Positions 9,860-19,089 of a DNA stretch of 60,000 nt are shown piece by piece. The notes under the pieces are model-generated. The model saw only the letters and a program-made list of their open reading frames with translations, was not told the DNA's origin and searched no databases. Source of the stretch: Strigamia acuminata (taxonomy: Eukaryota; Arthropoda; Chilopoda; Geophilomorpha; Linotaeniidae); contig OX442322.1 of assembly GCA_949358305.1 (NCBI GenBank), forward strand, positions 2,730,001-2,790,000, in the 5' to 3' direction. The translations under genes were made by a program, and so were the position numbers. Position 1 is the first letter of the stretch, and each line of letters starts with the position of its first letter.

Positions 9860-9952
9860 ATGGATGAGGAAGGAGGGGACGAGGAAATGCTTGAAATACA
9901 GCATCATGACGAGAATTGGGACCCGGACATAAACGTAGTTCCACCCGATCAG
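9860..9952 (+). CDS. Gypsy-1 ORF3 exon 1 (31-codon mini-exon, predicted)
   Basis: ATG at 9860 opens exactly 31 codons ending at CAG|GTAGTA (9950-9955), a plausible splice donor. The peptide is acidic and contains HDENWDPD. Gypsy-2 has DENWD in the same place, also followed at once by CAG|GTAAAT and also in phase 0. Joining to 10754 keeps the ORF3 frame. Unspliced, this frame ends near 10018 (TAA), so the mini-exon alone encodes only about 53 residues. The function of ORF3 is unknown. The calls rest on comparison of two copies; no transcript data are available here. Confidence 0.62.
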
Positions 9953-10753
9953 GTAGTAGTCGGCATCGCCGCACGAGATTTAGCTCCGTGCGGTCGAATT
10001 AAAGATACACTTGACTAATACTTGACATGAACGCTCTGCGTTCGAAATCGTGTATAATTATTATACTAATATCCACGATCGCGAGAGCGATTGTATTTTC
10101 TCCTATTATTTGTCTTCAAGGACGCGATAGCAGACAAACTGTCGCCTCGCTCCTTGAAGATGACTCACGACAATTGACACGAACGAGACAAAGGAAACGA
10201 GCTTTCTTTTTATATTCCAGAAATGGGAATAATTTATTGGATGGATTTTGAAAGAATTTATAGAACGTTGTTTCTATTTTTATTTGCTATTTTATTTGCG
10301 AATTTTTTCCCGATGACACTAATTTATTATAGATTCGTTTTTTAACTCGACTTTAACTCCGAATTTTTGGAGTTATTATTAGACAAATTTATTTCTTTAC
10401 AAGTTAATTCACGACAAGAACATTTGTTTACATGTTCTAAAATTGTTATTGGAGATTTTCACGAACGATTTCGCGAATTTATTGGTTTAAATACAAATTT
10501 ACAGTTTAATTTTAAATTAAGCAATCCGAAGAAAAATTTCCGGATTAATACGCTCGATTCCGTCTCGTGGTTATCATTGGACGTGAACCAGATGTGCCAA
10601 GAAGACTCTTTTCTTCCTGACAAGGACGAATCAATGAACAGGAATAGGACTCGACGAGCGGTCGCACGTTTCAGCGACGTTCCTCGAGCCCACCCCCTAT
10701 TTATCTCCGTGTTATTGGCGATTTCATTAATTATTTTGTTTCCATCATTGCAG
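9953..10753 (+). other. Predicted ORF3 intron, gypsy-1
   Basis: 801 bp beginning GTAGTAGT and ending in a pyrimidine-rich tract and ATTGCAG. Part of it (from about 10367) happens to be open in the ORF3 frame, which makes a naive ORF call about 130 codons too long at its 5' end. The hydrophobic segment encoded just before exon 2 is the translated pyrimidine tract. Confidence 0.6.
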
Positions 10754-13642
10754 ATGGAGCTCCGAGACACATGGGGAGCGCTCAGCCCCGCATGCATAGT
10801 GCGAGCGGGCATATATCGAGGCGTACTGCCCGATTTTCTGCGCCGCTGCTTTGGCGAAGATGCGAAGCCATACCGCCTGCGCGTATTATTTTCGCGCGCC
10901 CTCGCCAAGCGTTGGGTTAACGATTGTACACTCCTGGACGCGTTCCCGGAGTCGGTGCGAAACGTCGTCGCTGCAGAGCTCGCTCGCATCGATGACCCGA
11001 AGTCACCAATCTTCCACCCGGCCCTGTCGAGCCAATACTCCGGCAGGCCGGCGGAGGAGCATGTGTTGTTCGCGTGGCAAGCGGCCGAGACCGAGGAGGC
11101 CCGCGAAGAAGTGTATCAACACTACCGCCAGCAGCTAATCGACACTGCGCCGGCGGTTGCAGAGCGGATTTTGCAAGACGACGGAATGAGCACCGCCGAT
11201 ATACATCTGTGGTGCGAGCAGATTCGGCAGGGAGAAGTTACGCCACAGTGGCGACCGAGAATGGGGATTCTCACGTCACAAGCTGAAATGTGGCAACTCC
11301 ACTATTTGGGAATTCTCGGCCCCAAATATAATTTCCCAAGGAAGCGCAAGCGCTCCAAGGGAACCGGGGGCAGCGAATCGCGCTCCCCGGGACGGTCGAA
11401 GAAACAGTGCGTCGAACAGCACTCGACCGTCAACGATGGAGCGGGAACGTCAGCGCAGCCACCGCGCGACCCCGCGAATTACACCAGACCAAGGGTGTTC
11501 GTCAACCGTCAGATGAAAGACGGTAAAGAGACTCGAGAAGTCTGGATTTCGGGTGACGAAGAGCGAGTCTCTCGTCCCCGTGTCGGCAGACATCCGCTAA
11601 CTCATCGTGAGCAGCGGAAACGAGACCGCAAAGAGCGGTATTTCGCTCGCTGCGAGGCGCGAGGAATTCCCCTTCCCGAACACGCTCTCAAAGCAATCGA
11701 AGCGAAGGAAGCGAGAGAGGCACGATCGAAGTCGAGTGGCCGATCTTCCGGGGAGCGTCGCGTCCTAGCGCCAGACACGCGGGACCTTCGCGAGATCATC
11801 ACCCAGATGAAACGCAAGAAATTGTCTCGTTTCGACCCCGCGATGCAGTTCGCTCGCAAGATGGGCGTCGTCGAGCATGGTACCGTGATTCCACACGAAG
11901 TGGCACGGTGGTTAAGCGAATATGTCAATTCGCGACCGCGTGTAGAAAACGCGCCTACGGCCGTCGTTCCACCGACGAGTACTGTAAGCCAGCTCCCGGC
12001 ACTCCAAGTCACGCCGACTGGAGTGCAAGCGACGCTGCCACCGCCAACACAACAGTCTTTGACGTTGCTGTTGCCGACGCAGTCATCAACGTCGCAACCG
12101 TTGCCAGCACAGCAGTCCCTGACGCTGCCGCCGCCGACACAGCCGCTGCCGCCGCCGACGCAGCCCCCGCCGCCGCCGCCGCCGATGCCGGGTTCGAGCA
12201 CTACGCCGAACTTGGCCGTCGACGACTCGGTGATGTTGCCCGTTCACCAGAGCATTGCGCGGGAATGCCATAACGCCCGATTCGGAGAATATTACCCGAG
12301 CAAGGCAAGACACGACCGCACCGCGATGTGGTATGAACAGCGTGACGAAAACGCACGGCTGGCTCGAGAAGCAGCCAATCCATCGATCGAAGAGCTCTTG
12401 GCCTTCGCATTTGTGATGGAGGACCCGAGAGCCGCCGCCGCTGCTCTGCAGGGCGCCGACGTCACTCAGCGCCATTTCATCGAGTGGGGGATTTCGATGA
12501 TGCGGCACCACTCGCGCGCGTTCGCTGCAGATCCTGATCGCAGCAACCCTGTAAATCGGCGCAGTCTACAGCTGGCTTTGACGAAGATCATGGTCCAGTT
12601 ATTGACCCCCTCGCTCTTTGGGGTCGGACGACAGGCGATGGCCTGTTGGTCCGTAGTCGACAGAGAGGGTGTGCAGATACCTCGCGCACTCGTTGGGGAA
12701 TGGAGCGCCATTCTCCCCAACCCGGCGATGACTCGCTTCGAGCTGACCCGGGACGTGGTGAACCCCGAATGGGAGGGGTATAAGTTGCGGAGCATGGCCT
12801 TCCGCCACGCCGTTACCACGTGGGAGCCAACACCGTCAGCGCAGTCACACGCAATGATGGTCACGAGTGAAGAGCCGATGGAGAGCGACGCCGCCTCTTC
12901 GACTGCTTCACGTGGAGCCCCAACTCCACCTCCGCCGCCGCCGCCGCCACCGATGCCACCAGCGGCGACACCACAGACACCCGTCCTATCAAATGCGGCG
13001 GGTAGACCCAGACGCTTGTTATGTCGGACGCCACCAACGATGTCCGCCGCTCGCCAGAGCCTGACGCCTCCCGCAGCCCAACAAGCGCGGGAAGAGACTG
13101 TCCAACAAGCGGTAGTTCCGAAGAGCGCCAAGCCAGCGAAAGCGGCGAAGCTTCAGACGAACTATTATGAGAAGTTGTGTGACGAGTTCTCTCAGCTGTC
13201 GATGACGACGGCGACGCGCAAATTCATCCTCGCGCAGAGAGACAAGGGGAAATCGGTATTCGTTTGGCTACACAACTAGGTGCGCCAGACCACCGATTTG
13301 ATCCTCCATCAGCGTTTGCTGAGGGCCCACCGTGCGCCTCGAACGGCCGCGGAGGCGAACGCAATCCGGCACACCAATTCCGGGTTTTCGGCGTTCATTC
13401 CGCGGGTTTGGCTGCATGAGAGGAGGCGTGCCCCGTACGAGCCAGCCGGCGGCCACGATTTGTGCTTCATTTCCGAGCACGAGGACCCCCGCGACCAGTC
13501 TTCAGCCTTGGTTGGAGATCTGGTTTTGCCGCCCGGCGCTGTGCCGCCCGGCGCTGTGCCGCCCGGCGCTGAGCCGCCCGTCCCTGGAGTGAGTTTCGCC
13601 CAGGCGATGGATCCAGCGTCGGGTCCCAGCAAGAAGGATTGA
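10754..13642 (+). CDS. Gypsy-1 ORF3 exon 2, lineage-specific protein of unknown function
   Basis: About 960 codons in the env position, with one in-frame TAG at 13277-13279 followed by 120 more codons that still align with gypsy-2, so the TAG is a lesion or a readthrough site. Domain A is about the first 200 codons: GVLPDFLRR, a block of aligned helical-looking sequence, then QAEMWQLHYLGILG and a basic stretch. A variable basic and Pro-rich linker follows, including PPPPPPPMPGS. Domain B, roughly 12290-12820, has MWYEQRDENAR, VVDREGVQIPRAL and LRSMAFRHA. A second polyproline tract follows, then a C-terminal block with LLRAHR and VWLHERR. No signal peptide, membrane anchor or furin site was seen, so it is not a recognisable envelope protein. 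Gypsy-2 41542-44309 is the homologue. I do not recognise the family. Confidence 0.8.
13528..13572 (+). repeat. 15-bp tandem repeat in ORF3 C-terminus
   Basis: Three units of GCCGCCCGGCGCTGT encode a PPGAV repeat. It lies after the in-frame TAG. Confidence 0.8.
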
Positions 13643-13667
13643 TCGCTCCGAACACCGGCGGTCAGAG

Positions 13668-13681
13668 CTGGGAGGGGGACG
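13668..13681 (+). other. Gypsy-1 polypurine tract
   Basis: CTGGGAGGGGGACG directly precedes the 3' LTR. Gypsy-2 has GGAGGAGGGACG in the same position. Confidence 0.8.
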
Positions 13682-14677
13682 TGTGGTGACCCGACTGGGG
13701 TGGGGCACGAAGAGTTTCTCTCGTGGCCTACATACGGGTAAAGAAGGGGAGTCGCACGCGCGCCTCCCTTCCCTCAGAGCATTGACATCCAGTCAATGGA
13801 CGGGCGTCTGCCCTGGGGGAGTGGGGGAGATTCGTCTTCTCCACTATTGGGTGGCTTTAGTCACCTGTCACCCCCCGCTTTGTGCAAAGGAATTCGCCTT
13901 GCACTGAGCGGGCAGAACCAACACAAAAATCAACCAAGATACACGTAAAAGCCAAACGTCCTAAAACGATCAAGCCTAAGTACAAAGACTTCAGGAGTGA
14001 CCTAGGACAAGGGACTTTCAACGTGAGTACGATTGATTTGTGTTAACCTCCGCAGAGTAACCTGCGAAACAAGATTACCACACTATTTTAGCAAGCCAGC
14101 TAGAAATAGTAAACCTACTCCAATTTAGCGAGTTGTGCAGACAAACGGTCGCACAAGCCTAAATTGCAGTAACCACGACGAGCGTTCCCGCCGCTGTGTG
14201 TATCGCCGGGAACCACCAAGCGTCCGCCGCTGTGTGATCGCCGGACACCTACAAAAAACCCTAAACCTAGACAACAGACCAGAAGTAAGACCTTTCAGGC
14301 ATTCACTCGCGCCCGACCAGCGTGAGCCCGAAGGACCGAACGAGAAACGTGAGACGAGGACGCCATTCATTGCCACGCCGGCCCAAGACGACACCACGTT
14401 GCCACGCGGACGCCATCCTGGATCCACAGCGACAAAGGACGACCTCGACCAGTTTCCCGCCAACTTCACACCCCTTTCCTTTTACCTTTTTATTCCCTTA
14501 CATATTTTATTCCCTTTTAACTGTATATTCCCGTATAATAAATACATTTATTATATTTACCTTTTACATTGTCTTGCCGTGTTACATTATTTGGGTAACC
14601 GCTTGAGTAAAGCGGTATTGCGAGATCAGAGAGTGACTCATACCACGTATCAGCGACAGACCGAGTTGAGCGCGACA
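13682..14677 (+). repeat. Gypsy-1 3' LTR
   Basis: 996 bp; same sequence as 1141-2136 wherever compared. Followed by the CCAT duplication and then the remainder of the copia A LTR. Confidence 0.95.
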
Positions 14678-15175
14678 CCATCTAATTATTATGTCTCGAT
14701 GTATTCTTTCATTTAGTCACGTTTTGCGGGGTTTTATTATCTAGTTGTGCCTTTGGCATAATGCACTTGCTTATTTATTGTTTAGCATTGAGCACAATGC
14801 ATCCTTTATCATATTTGATACTAGTAATGTGTTATTCCGCCACTAGTTGGCGTACACTTGTTTACTTGTTTTTCCAACATGGCGACACACGGTCGCATTT
14901 GTACTCCTCATCCAGAAATGGATTCAATGTGTAAGTTATGTTTTCCCAATTAAACTTTTATATTATTTTAAGTATTTAGTCTTTTTGCACGCCTACTATA
15001 AGTGCATACAGTTGTTACGGCGTTTTCTATCGCCGTATTTGTGCGCGTCGTGCAGACGTCGCCGCCAGTTACGGTAACACGCGCCCGGGTCGGTCGCCGC
15101 CATTACCGTTTCGTGTCTCGCCGTTTTGCCTTTGTTTGCACGATAATTCGTGCTAGTTTTTCGTCCTCTGCTACA
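14678..15175 (+). repeat. Copia A 3' LTR, right part
   Basis: Continues 1062-1140 after the gypsy-1 insertion (first four bases are the duplicated CCAT). It holds the family block CCACTAGTTGGCG, then CCAACATGGCGAC and several hairpins. It ends TCCTCTGCTACA at 15175, which resembles the 3' end of initiator-Met tRNA. Confidence 0.88.
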
Positions 15176-15825
15176 GATTTGTGGGGATAACCTGTGCGCT
15201 CTTAAAGCTGCACGTACGATTTGTAACGTTTCGTATACAGTTATTTTCCCGTTGGCAGAGTGTATCGTACACCTTCTGCCTGTGCCAACTGCATCGTATC
15301 TACCAAGGTGGCCGAGACGCTGTAAGGCTGGCTCGAAACACGCTCAGTATTTGACGCATTGGACTTGTGTCCTTCGGACCTGACCGAAGCTGGGCGGCTT
15401 TGCGTAATCGGCGTATTTAGTGCCGAATTAGCTGTCGTATTTGAGGTCGTCTTTTGTATTGGAGACGCCGCTTTCGGACTGCCCACCTCGGTGTCGTGTG
15501 TTAGACGAGGCGATTGGTTACGGGATAAAACCTCGTTTCCTCTCGTCTCGCCGTCACGGTTAGAACGCGGCAGTTTGGAGTGAGATTGCTCTTCACCCCG
15601 CTCTGTCTCGTCCAATCGCTGCCTCGTCTCGGCGTGAGACGGGTGCAATGCCTCTGATGCGCTTCTACGATCGGGTTTAGGCTTACGCCTTTTTTGCCTC
15701 GCTTCGTGCGCTGAGGCTTTGGGTAAGGGACCTCCAGATCGCAAATGATAATTGGCGCCTTTACGGCTACCAGCTCTCTTGCTTGCGTCGGAGTCGGAAT
15801 CCGTTACTCGGATATTATCTGCCAT
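15176..15825 (-). pseudogene. gag: Gag N-terminal fragment of gypsy copy K
   Basis: Starts at the same ATG as gypsy-1 gag (complement of 15823-15825) and follows it closely for about 195 codons, including NYHLRSGGP. A one-base loss in an A-run near 15240 then creates a TAA, and homology continues in another frame to 15176. It is truncated at the copia A junction and cannot make a full Gag. Confidence 0.88.
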
Positions 15826-15875
15826 TTCTTTGGGTATGAAAATGATCTCAAGTTCTGTTCGAGTCGTTTAAATCG

Positions 15876-15893
15876 ATCCCGGACAGGCCCCCA
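15876..15893 (-). other. Primer binding site of gypsy copy K
   Basis: Minus-strand TGGGGGCCTGTCCGGGAT, identical to the gypsy-1 site, two bases from the LTR. Confidence 0.75.
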
Positions 15894-15895
15894 CG

Positions 15896-16886
15896 TGTCG
15901 CGCTCAACTCTATCTGTCGCTAACTCGTGGTATGAGTCACTTACTAATCTCTCACTACCGTTTTACTCAAGCGGTTACCCAAAAGAATATGACACGGCAA
16001 ACAATGTAAAAGGTAAATATAATAAATGTATTTATTATACGGAATGTACAGGTAAAAGGGAATAAAAATATGTAAAGGGATAAAAAGGTAGGAGGTATGA
16101 AGGATGGCGGGAAACTGGTCGAGGTCGTCCTTTGTTGGCGCTCTGGATCCAAGATGGCGTCCGCGTGGTAACGTGGTGTCGTCTTGGGCCGGCGTGGCAA
16201 TGGATGGCGTCCTCGTCTCACGTTTCTTTGTCTGGTCTCTCGGGCTCATGCTGGTCGGGCGCGAGTGAATGCCTAAAAGGTCTTACTTCGGCTGTTGTCT
16301 AGGTTTAGGGTTTTGTTTAGGTGTCTGGCGATCACACAGCGGCGGACGCTTGGTGGTTCCCGGCGATACACACAGCAGCGGGAACGCTCGTCGTGGTTAC
16401 TGCAATTTAGGCTTGTGCGACCGTTTGTCTGCACAACTCGCTAAATTGGAGTAGTTTTACTATTTCTAGCTGGCTTGCTAAAATAGTGTGGTAATCTTAT
16501 TTCGCAGGTTACTCTGCGGAGATTAACACAAATCAATCGTACTCACGTTGGAAGTCCCTTGTCCTAGGTCACTCCTGAAGTCTTTGTACTTAGGTTTGAT
16601 CGTTGTAGGACGTTTGGCTTTTACGTGTATCTTGGTTGATTTTTGTGTTGGTTCTGCCCGCTCAGTGCAAGGCACATTCCTTTGCACAAAGCGGGGTGGA
16701 CAGGTGACTAAAGCCACCCAATGGTGGAGAAGACAAATCTCCCCCACTCCCGCAGGGCAGACGCCCGTCCATTGACTGGATGTCAATGCTCTGAGGGAAG
16801 GGAGGCACGCGTGCGACTCCCCTTCTTTACCCGTATGTAGGCCACGAGAGAAACTCTTCGTGCCCCACCCCAGTCGGGTCACCACA
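15896..16886 (-). repeat. 5' LTR of gypsy copy K
   Basis: 991 bp; the reverse complement aligns with the gypsy-1 LTR end to end with scattered substitutions and small indels, so it is older than gypsy-1. Confidence 0.92.
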
Positions 16887-17098
16887 AGTTTAATAGTCAG
16901 TTAACTCGCCAAATGTCGGCATTAGTCTTATGTATAATTTAACTCATTCATATTGTTGCCCACAATAAACTGTAGTGTATTGATAGTTCTGTTGTCTTGT
17001 ATTTATCTCGTATTGTATTCACTGTTTATTTATTGCGATCTCTTCCCGGTACTATTGTTAAATGGGAGTTGTGGTCGTCACCGTCACATGCTACCAAT
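16887..17098 (-). other. Leader fragment of copia D (tentative)
   Basis: About 210 bp without a gene between gypsy copy K and a minus-strand LTR end. At 17091-17102 it reads CTACCAATTGTA, which on the minus strand is an LTR end (TACA) followed by TGGTAG, the start of a Met-tRNA-type primer site. It is therefore read as the 5' leader of copia D. Confidence 0.4.
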
Positions 17099-17156
17099 TG
17101 TAGGTAGGAGCGCGCAGGGATCGGCGAAATGCCTATAAGAAGCGTGTATTGAGAAA
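17099..17156 (-). repeat. Copia D 5' LTR, inner 58 bp
   Basis: Starts TGTAGGTAGG (minus-strand LTR 3' end). It is separated from 23605-24045 by the whole of copia B. Flanks of B are AGAAA on the left and AAAAA on the right, an imperfect 5-bp duplication. Confidence 0.45.
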
Positions 17157-17730
17157 TGTAGCAGAGGAGGAGATATTTGCACGAATTCCCGTGCAAAAAC
17201 CACCGAAAATGATGTTTCGAAGCAATAATGGCGTCGCAACTCGTACGCACATTCGACGATACGTAGCGACGTCTACACGACGTGCCTGTGGCCAGAATAA
17301 CGTGGAAACGGTGCTGTGCACTTATACAAACGTGCGCAGTAACTTAAAATAAATATATAATTTAATAAACGAAGCAAAACTTACAAAACAGCTCATTTTG
17401 AGGTGGATAAAGCCAGTGATGCTTGCTTTCACAGCAAGCGGCCATATTGGATACAAAATAATAAGTGAACGCCAGCTAGTGGCGGAATAGAACATTAACG
17501 ATATAAAAAACGATAAGGGCTGCATCATACTTGATGCTAAATGACACAGCATCGTGCATTAAGCACGGATTAATGAAAACATAACGTAATAACAGGATTA
17601 ATTGATCCAAACACAATGAAAATGTAATACACATCGTAACACAACTAAATACAAATGAAAAATAGAATAATATCGAATAGTAAGCAATACGATATCCATG
17701 TTGGATCAAATGATGTTCCACACATCAACA
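17157..17730 (-). repeat. Copia B 3' LTR
   Basis: On the minus strand it runs TGTTGATG...CCTCTGCTACA. Strong dyads are GCTTGCT/AGCAAGC at 17421-17439 and TTTGCACG/CGTGCAAA at 17176-17197. The purine tract (minus-strand CATGGGGAGATT) is just outside at 17731. Confidence 0.92.
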
Positions 17731-18125
17731 AATCTCCCCATGATTCAACATGGATTTACAAAAAGATTAATGAATAACGAAAACAGAACACGGGACTTTC
17801 GGTGTCTGACAAATGTATGGACATCTGTGCCCGGCCGCGATCCGTGTGGGTACTGCAGCATGGCGCAGACGATGCACGTGCAGGCTGCACATGCACCCGG
17901 CCGCGACCCCCACGGATACTGCAGAATGGCACGGACGACACAGATATCCGTACAGTACAATGAAAAAGTAAATTATAACGTTTCGGAATTACCGTGCCGG
18001 GTACTATTACTCTATCTCTACACAAGCCCGAAAATTCCCTAACTATGCACAATAAAACCTCGAATCCAGTTAAAACAAACAAGGAATGTTCGAAAATATG
18101 ATGAAACTAAAGATGTCGAAATCGA
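17731..18125 (-). other. Copia B 3' untranslated region
   Basis: 395 bp between pol stop and LTR. It contains an imperfect direct repeat of about 50 bp at a 65-bp interval (CCCGGCCGCGA at 17830 and 17895), and the AAAATTCCC block also found near the 3' end of copia C and F. Confidence 0.65.
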
Positions 18126-19089
18126 TTACTGGGCAAAGATCCCTGAAGTGAGGTGTCGTAGTTTGTCCGATCCTAACCACTTGGTGAAGATATCAGCGAC
18201 ATTATCTTCACTCGGGACCTTGCGTAACTCGAAACGTTTTGCCAAATACCACTCCCGCAGCCAGTGATACTTCACGCGGATAAGTTTTGTCTTCGCGTTC
18301 TCAACGTCGTTCGATGTAAATTGATAAAGCATCGGAATAGACGAGAGGACGTGAGACGCGATTCAAAAACGGAAGTTGCTGGTAAACGTGATCGAGCCAG
18401 TACAGCTCTTTCACGCACTCGACGAGGGCGATGAACTCCGCTTCCATCGTCGAGCACGCTACCGAAGACTGCTTTTTGCAGGACCATCCGATGGGGGTTT
18501 TGCCGATATATGTAATAAATCCCCCAAAGCTAAGCGATGTTTCGGTGTCGGAGGCCCAAGAAGCGTCGGTGAATGCCCAGAGCTGGCTCGATGAACAACC
18601 GGATAATTCTATCGCCAAATCCGCAGTGTTCGCAACGTAACGAAGTACTTGTAAAAGTGCACGAACATGAGACTTGTTAAAACAGTTATTAAATTGCGAT
18701 AAGGCGATGACGGAATAAAGAATGTCCGGTCGAGTACGAGAAGCGAGGAACAGTAGAGACCCGATTAATGACCGATACGGGAAGTCGGAAAGATTCTCGG
18801 TGGATCCCTTTGTAAGCGTTGTTCCTGGCGTGACGGGGACTTTGATCATCTTATCGGTCGTGACTTCGAACTTCTTCAGGATTTTGTCGATATTCGAGCG
18901 TTGAATGATGAAAGTTCTCCCCATCGTTCGGATAAACTCGACGCCAAGTAGTTTGGAAATTGGCCCGAGGTTCACGATCTCAAATTTAGTCGATATCAAA
19001 CGAATGATGCGGTCGAAAATGCTGTCCGTCGAGTAGAATAAAACAATATCATCGACGTACACTAGCATCACCGCCGAAGTCCCGAACAC
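18126..19089 (-). pseudogene. Copia B reverse transcriptase C-half and RNase H, broken
   Basis: Read right to left, the fragment starts at VMLVYVDDIVLFY, so it keeps the YVDD active site, the rest of RT and RNase H (AFTDASWAS, STMEAEFIAL, KTKLIRVKYHWLREW). The fingers and first palm part, normally more than 100 residues upstream, are absent: the preceding integrase-hinge frame joins directly at 19068-19089, indicating an internal deletion. A further small deletion near 18325 removes a few residues after LVYSDAL and shifts the frame. It is inactive as it stands. The sequence is close to copia A. Confidence 0.9.

Larger units (their letters stand above)
1141..14677 (+). mobile_element. Gypsy-1, complete Ty3/gypsy-type element with third ORF
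   Basis: Seen: identical-looking 996-bp direct repeats at both ends (TGTGGTGACC...GCGACA) and a 4-bp target duplication CCAT at 1137-1140 and 14678-14681. Internal features in order are a tRNA-Pro-like primer site, gag, pol, a split third ORF and a purine tract. It lies inside the 3' LTR of copia A. No difference between the two LTRs was noticed, which implies a recent insertion. Gag and pol are uninterrupted; the only coding lesion noticed is one in-frame TAG in ORF3. Pol order is protease, RT, RNase H, integrase, typical of Ty3/gypsy. At 13.5 kb it is long for the group because of the long gag and the extra ORF. Confidence 0.96.
15176..16886 (-). mobile_element. Gypsy copy K, 5' part, antisense
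   Basis: A second copy of the gypsy-1 family on the minus strand, with 5' LTR, primer site and the first part of gag. It stops exactly where the copia A LTR ends (15175/15176), and gag homology runs to that base. Copia A is therefore inferred to have inserted into K, with the rest of K upstream of the window. The outer end abuts AGTTTAATAG at 16887. Confidence 0.85.

Noticed and set aside
10367-10753. N-terminal extension of ORF3 in gypsy-1 with an apparent transmembrane segment (LLAISLIILF)
   Set aside because: The hydrophobic stretch is the translated pyrimidine tract before a splice acceptor. Gypsy-2 has no such extension and homology starts only at exon 2.
10754-13642. ORF3 as a retroviral-type envelope gene
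   Set aside because: The position fits, but no signal peptide, cleavage site, membrane anchor or cysteine pattern is seen in either copy.
17157-18049. Copia B LTR of about 890 bp ending near 18049
   Set aside because: The purine tract at 17731 and comparison with copia A, C and the solo LTR (which has target duplications) place the LTR end at 17730; the rest is 3' UTR.
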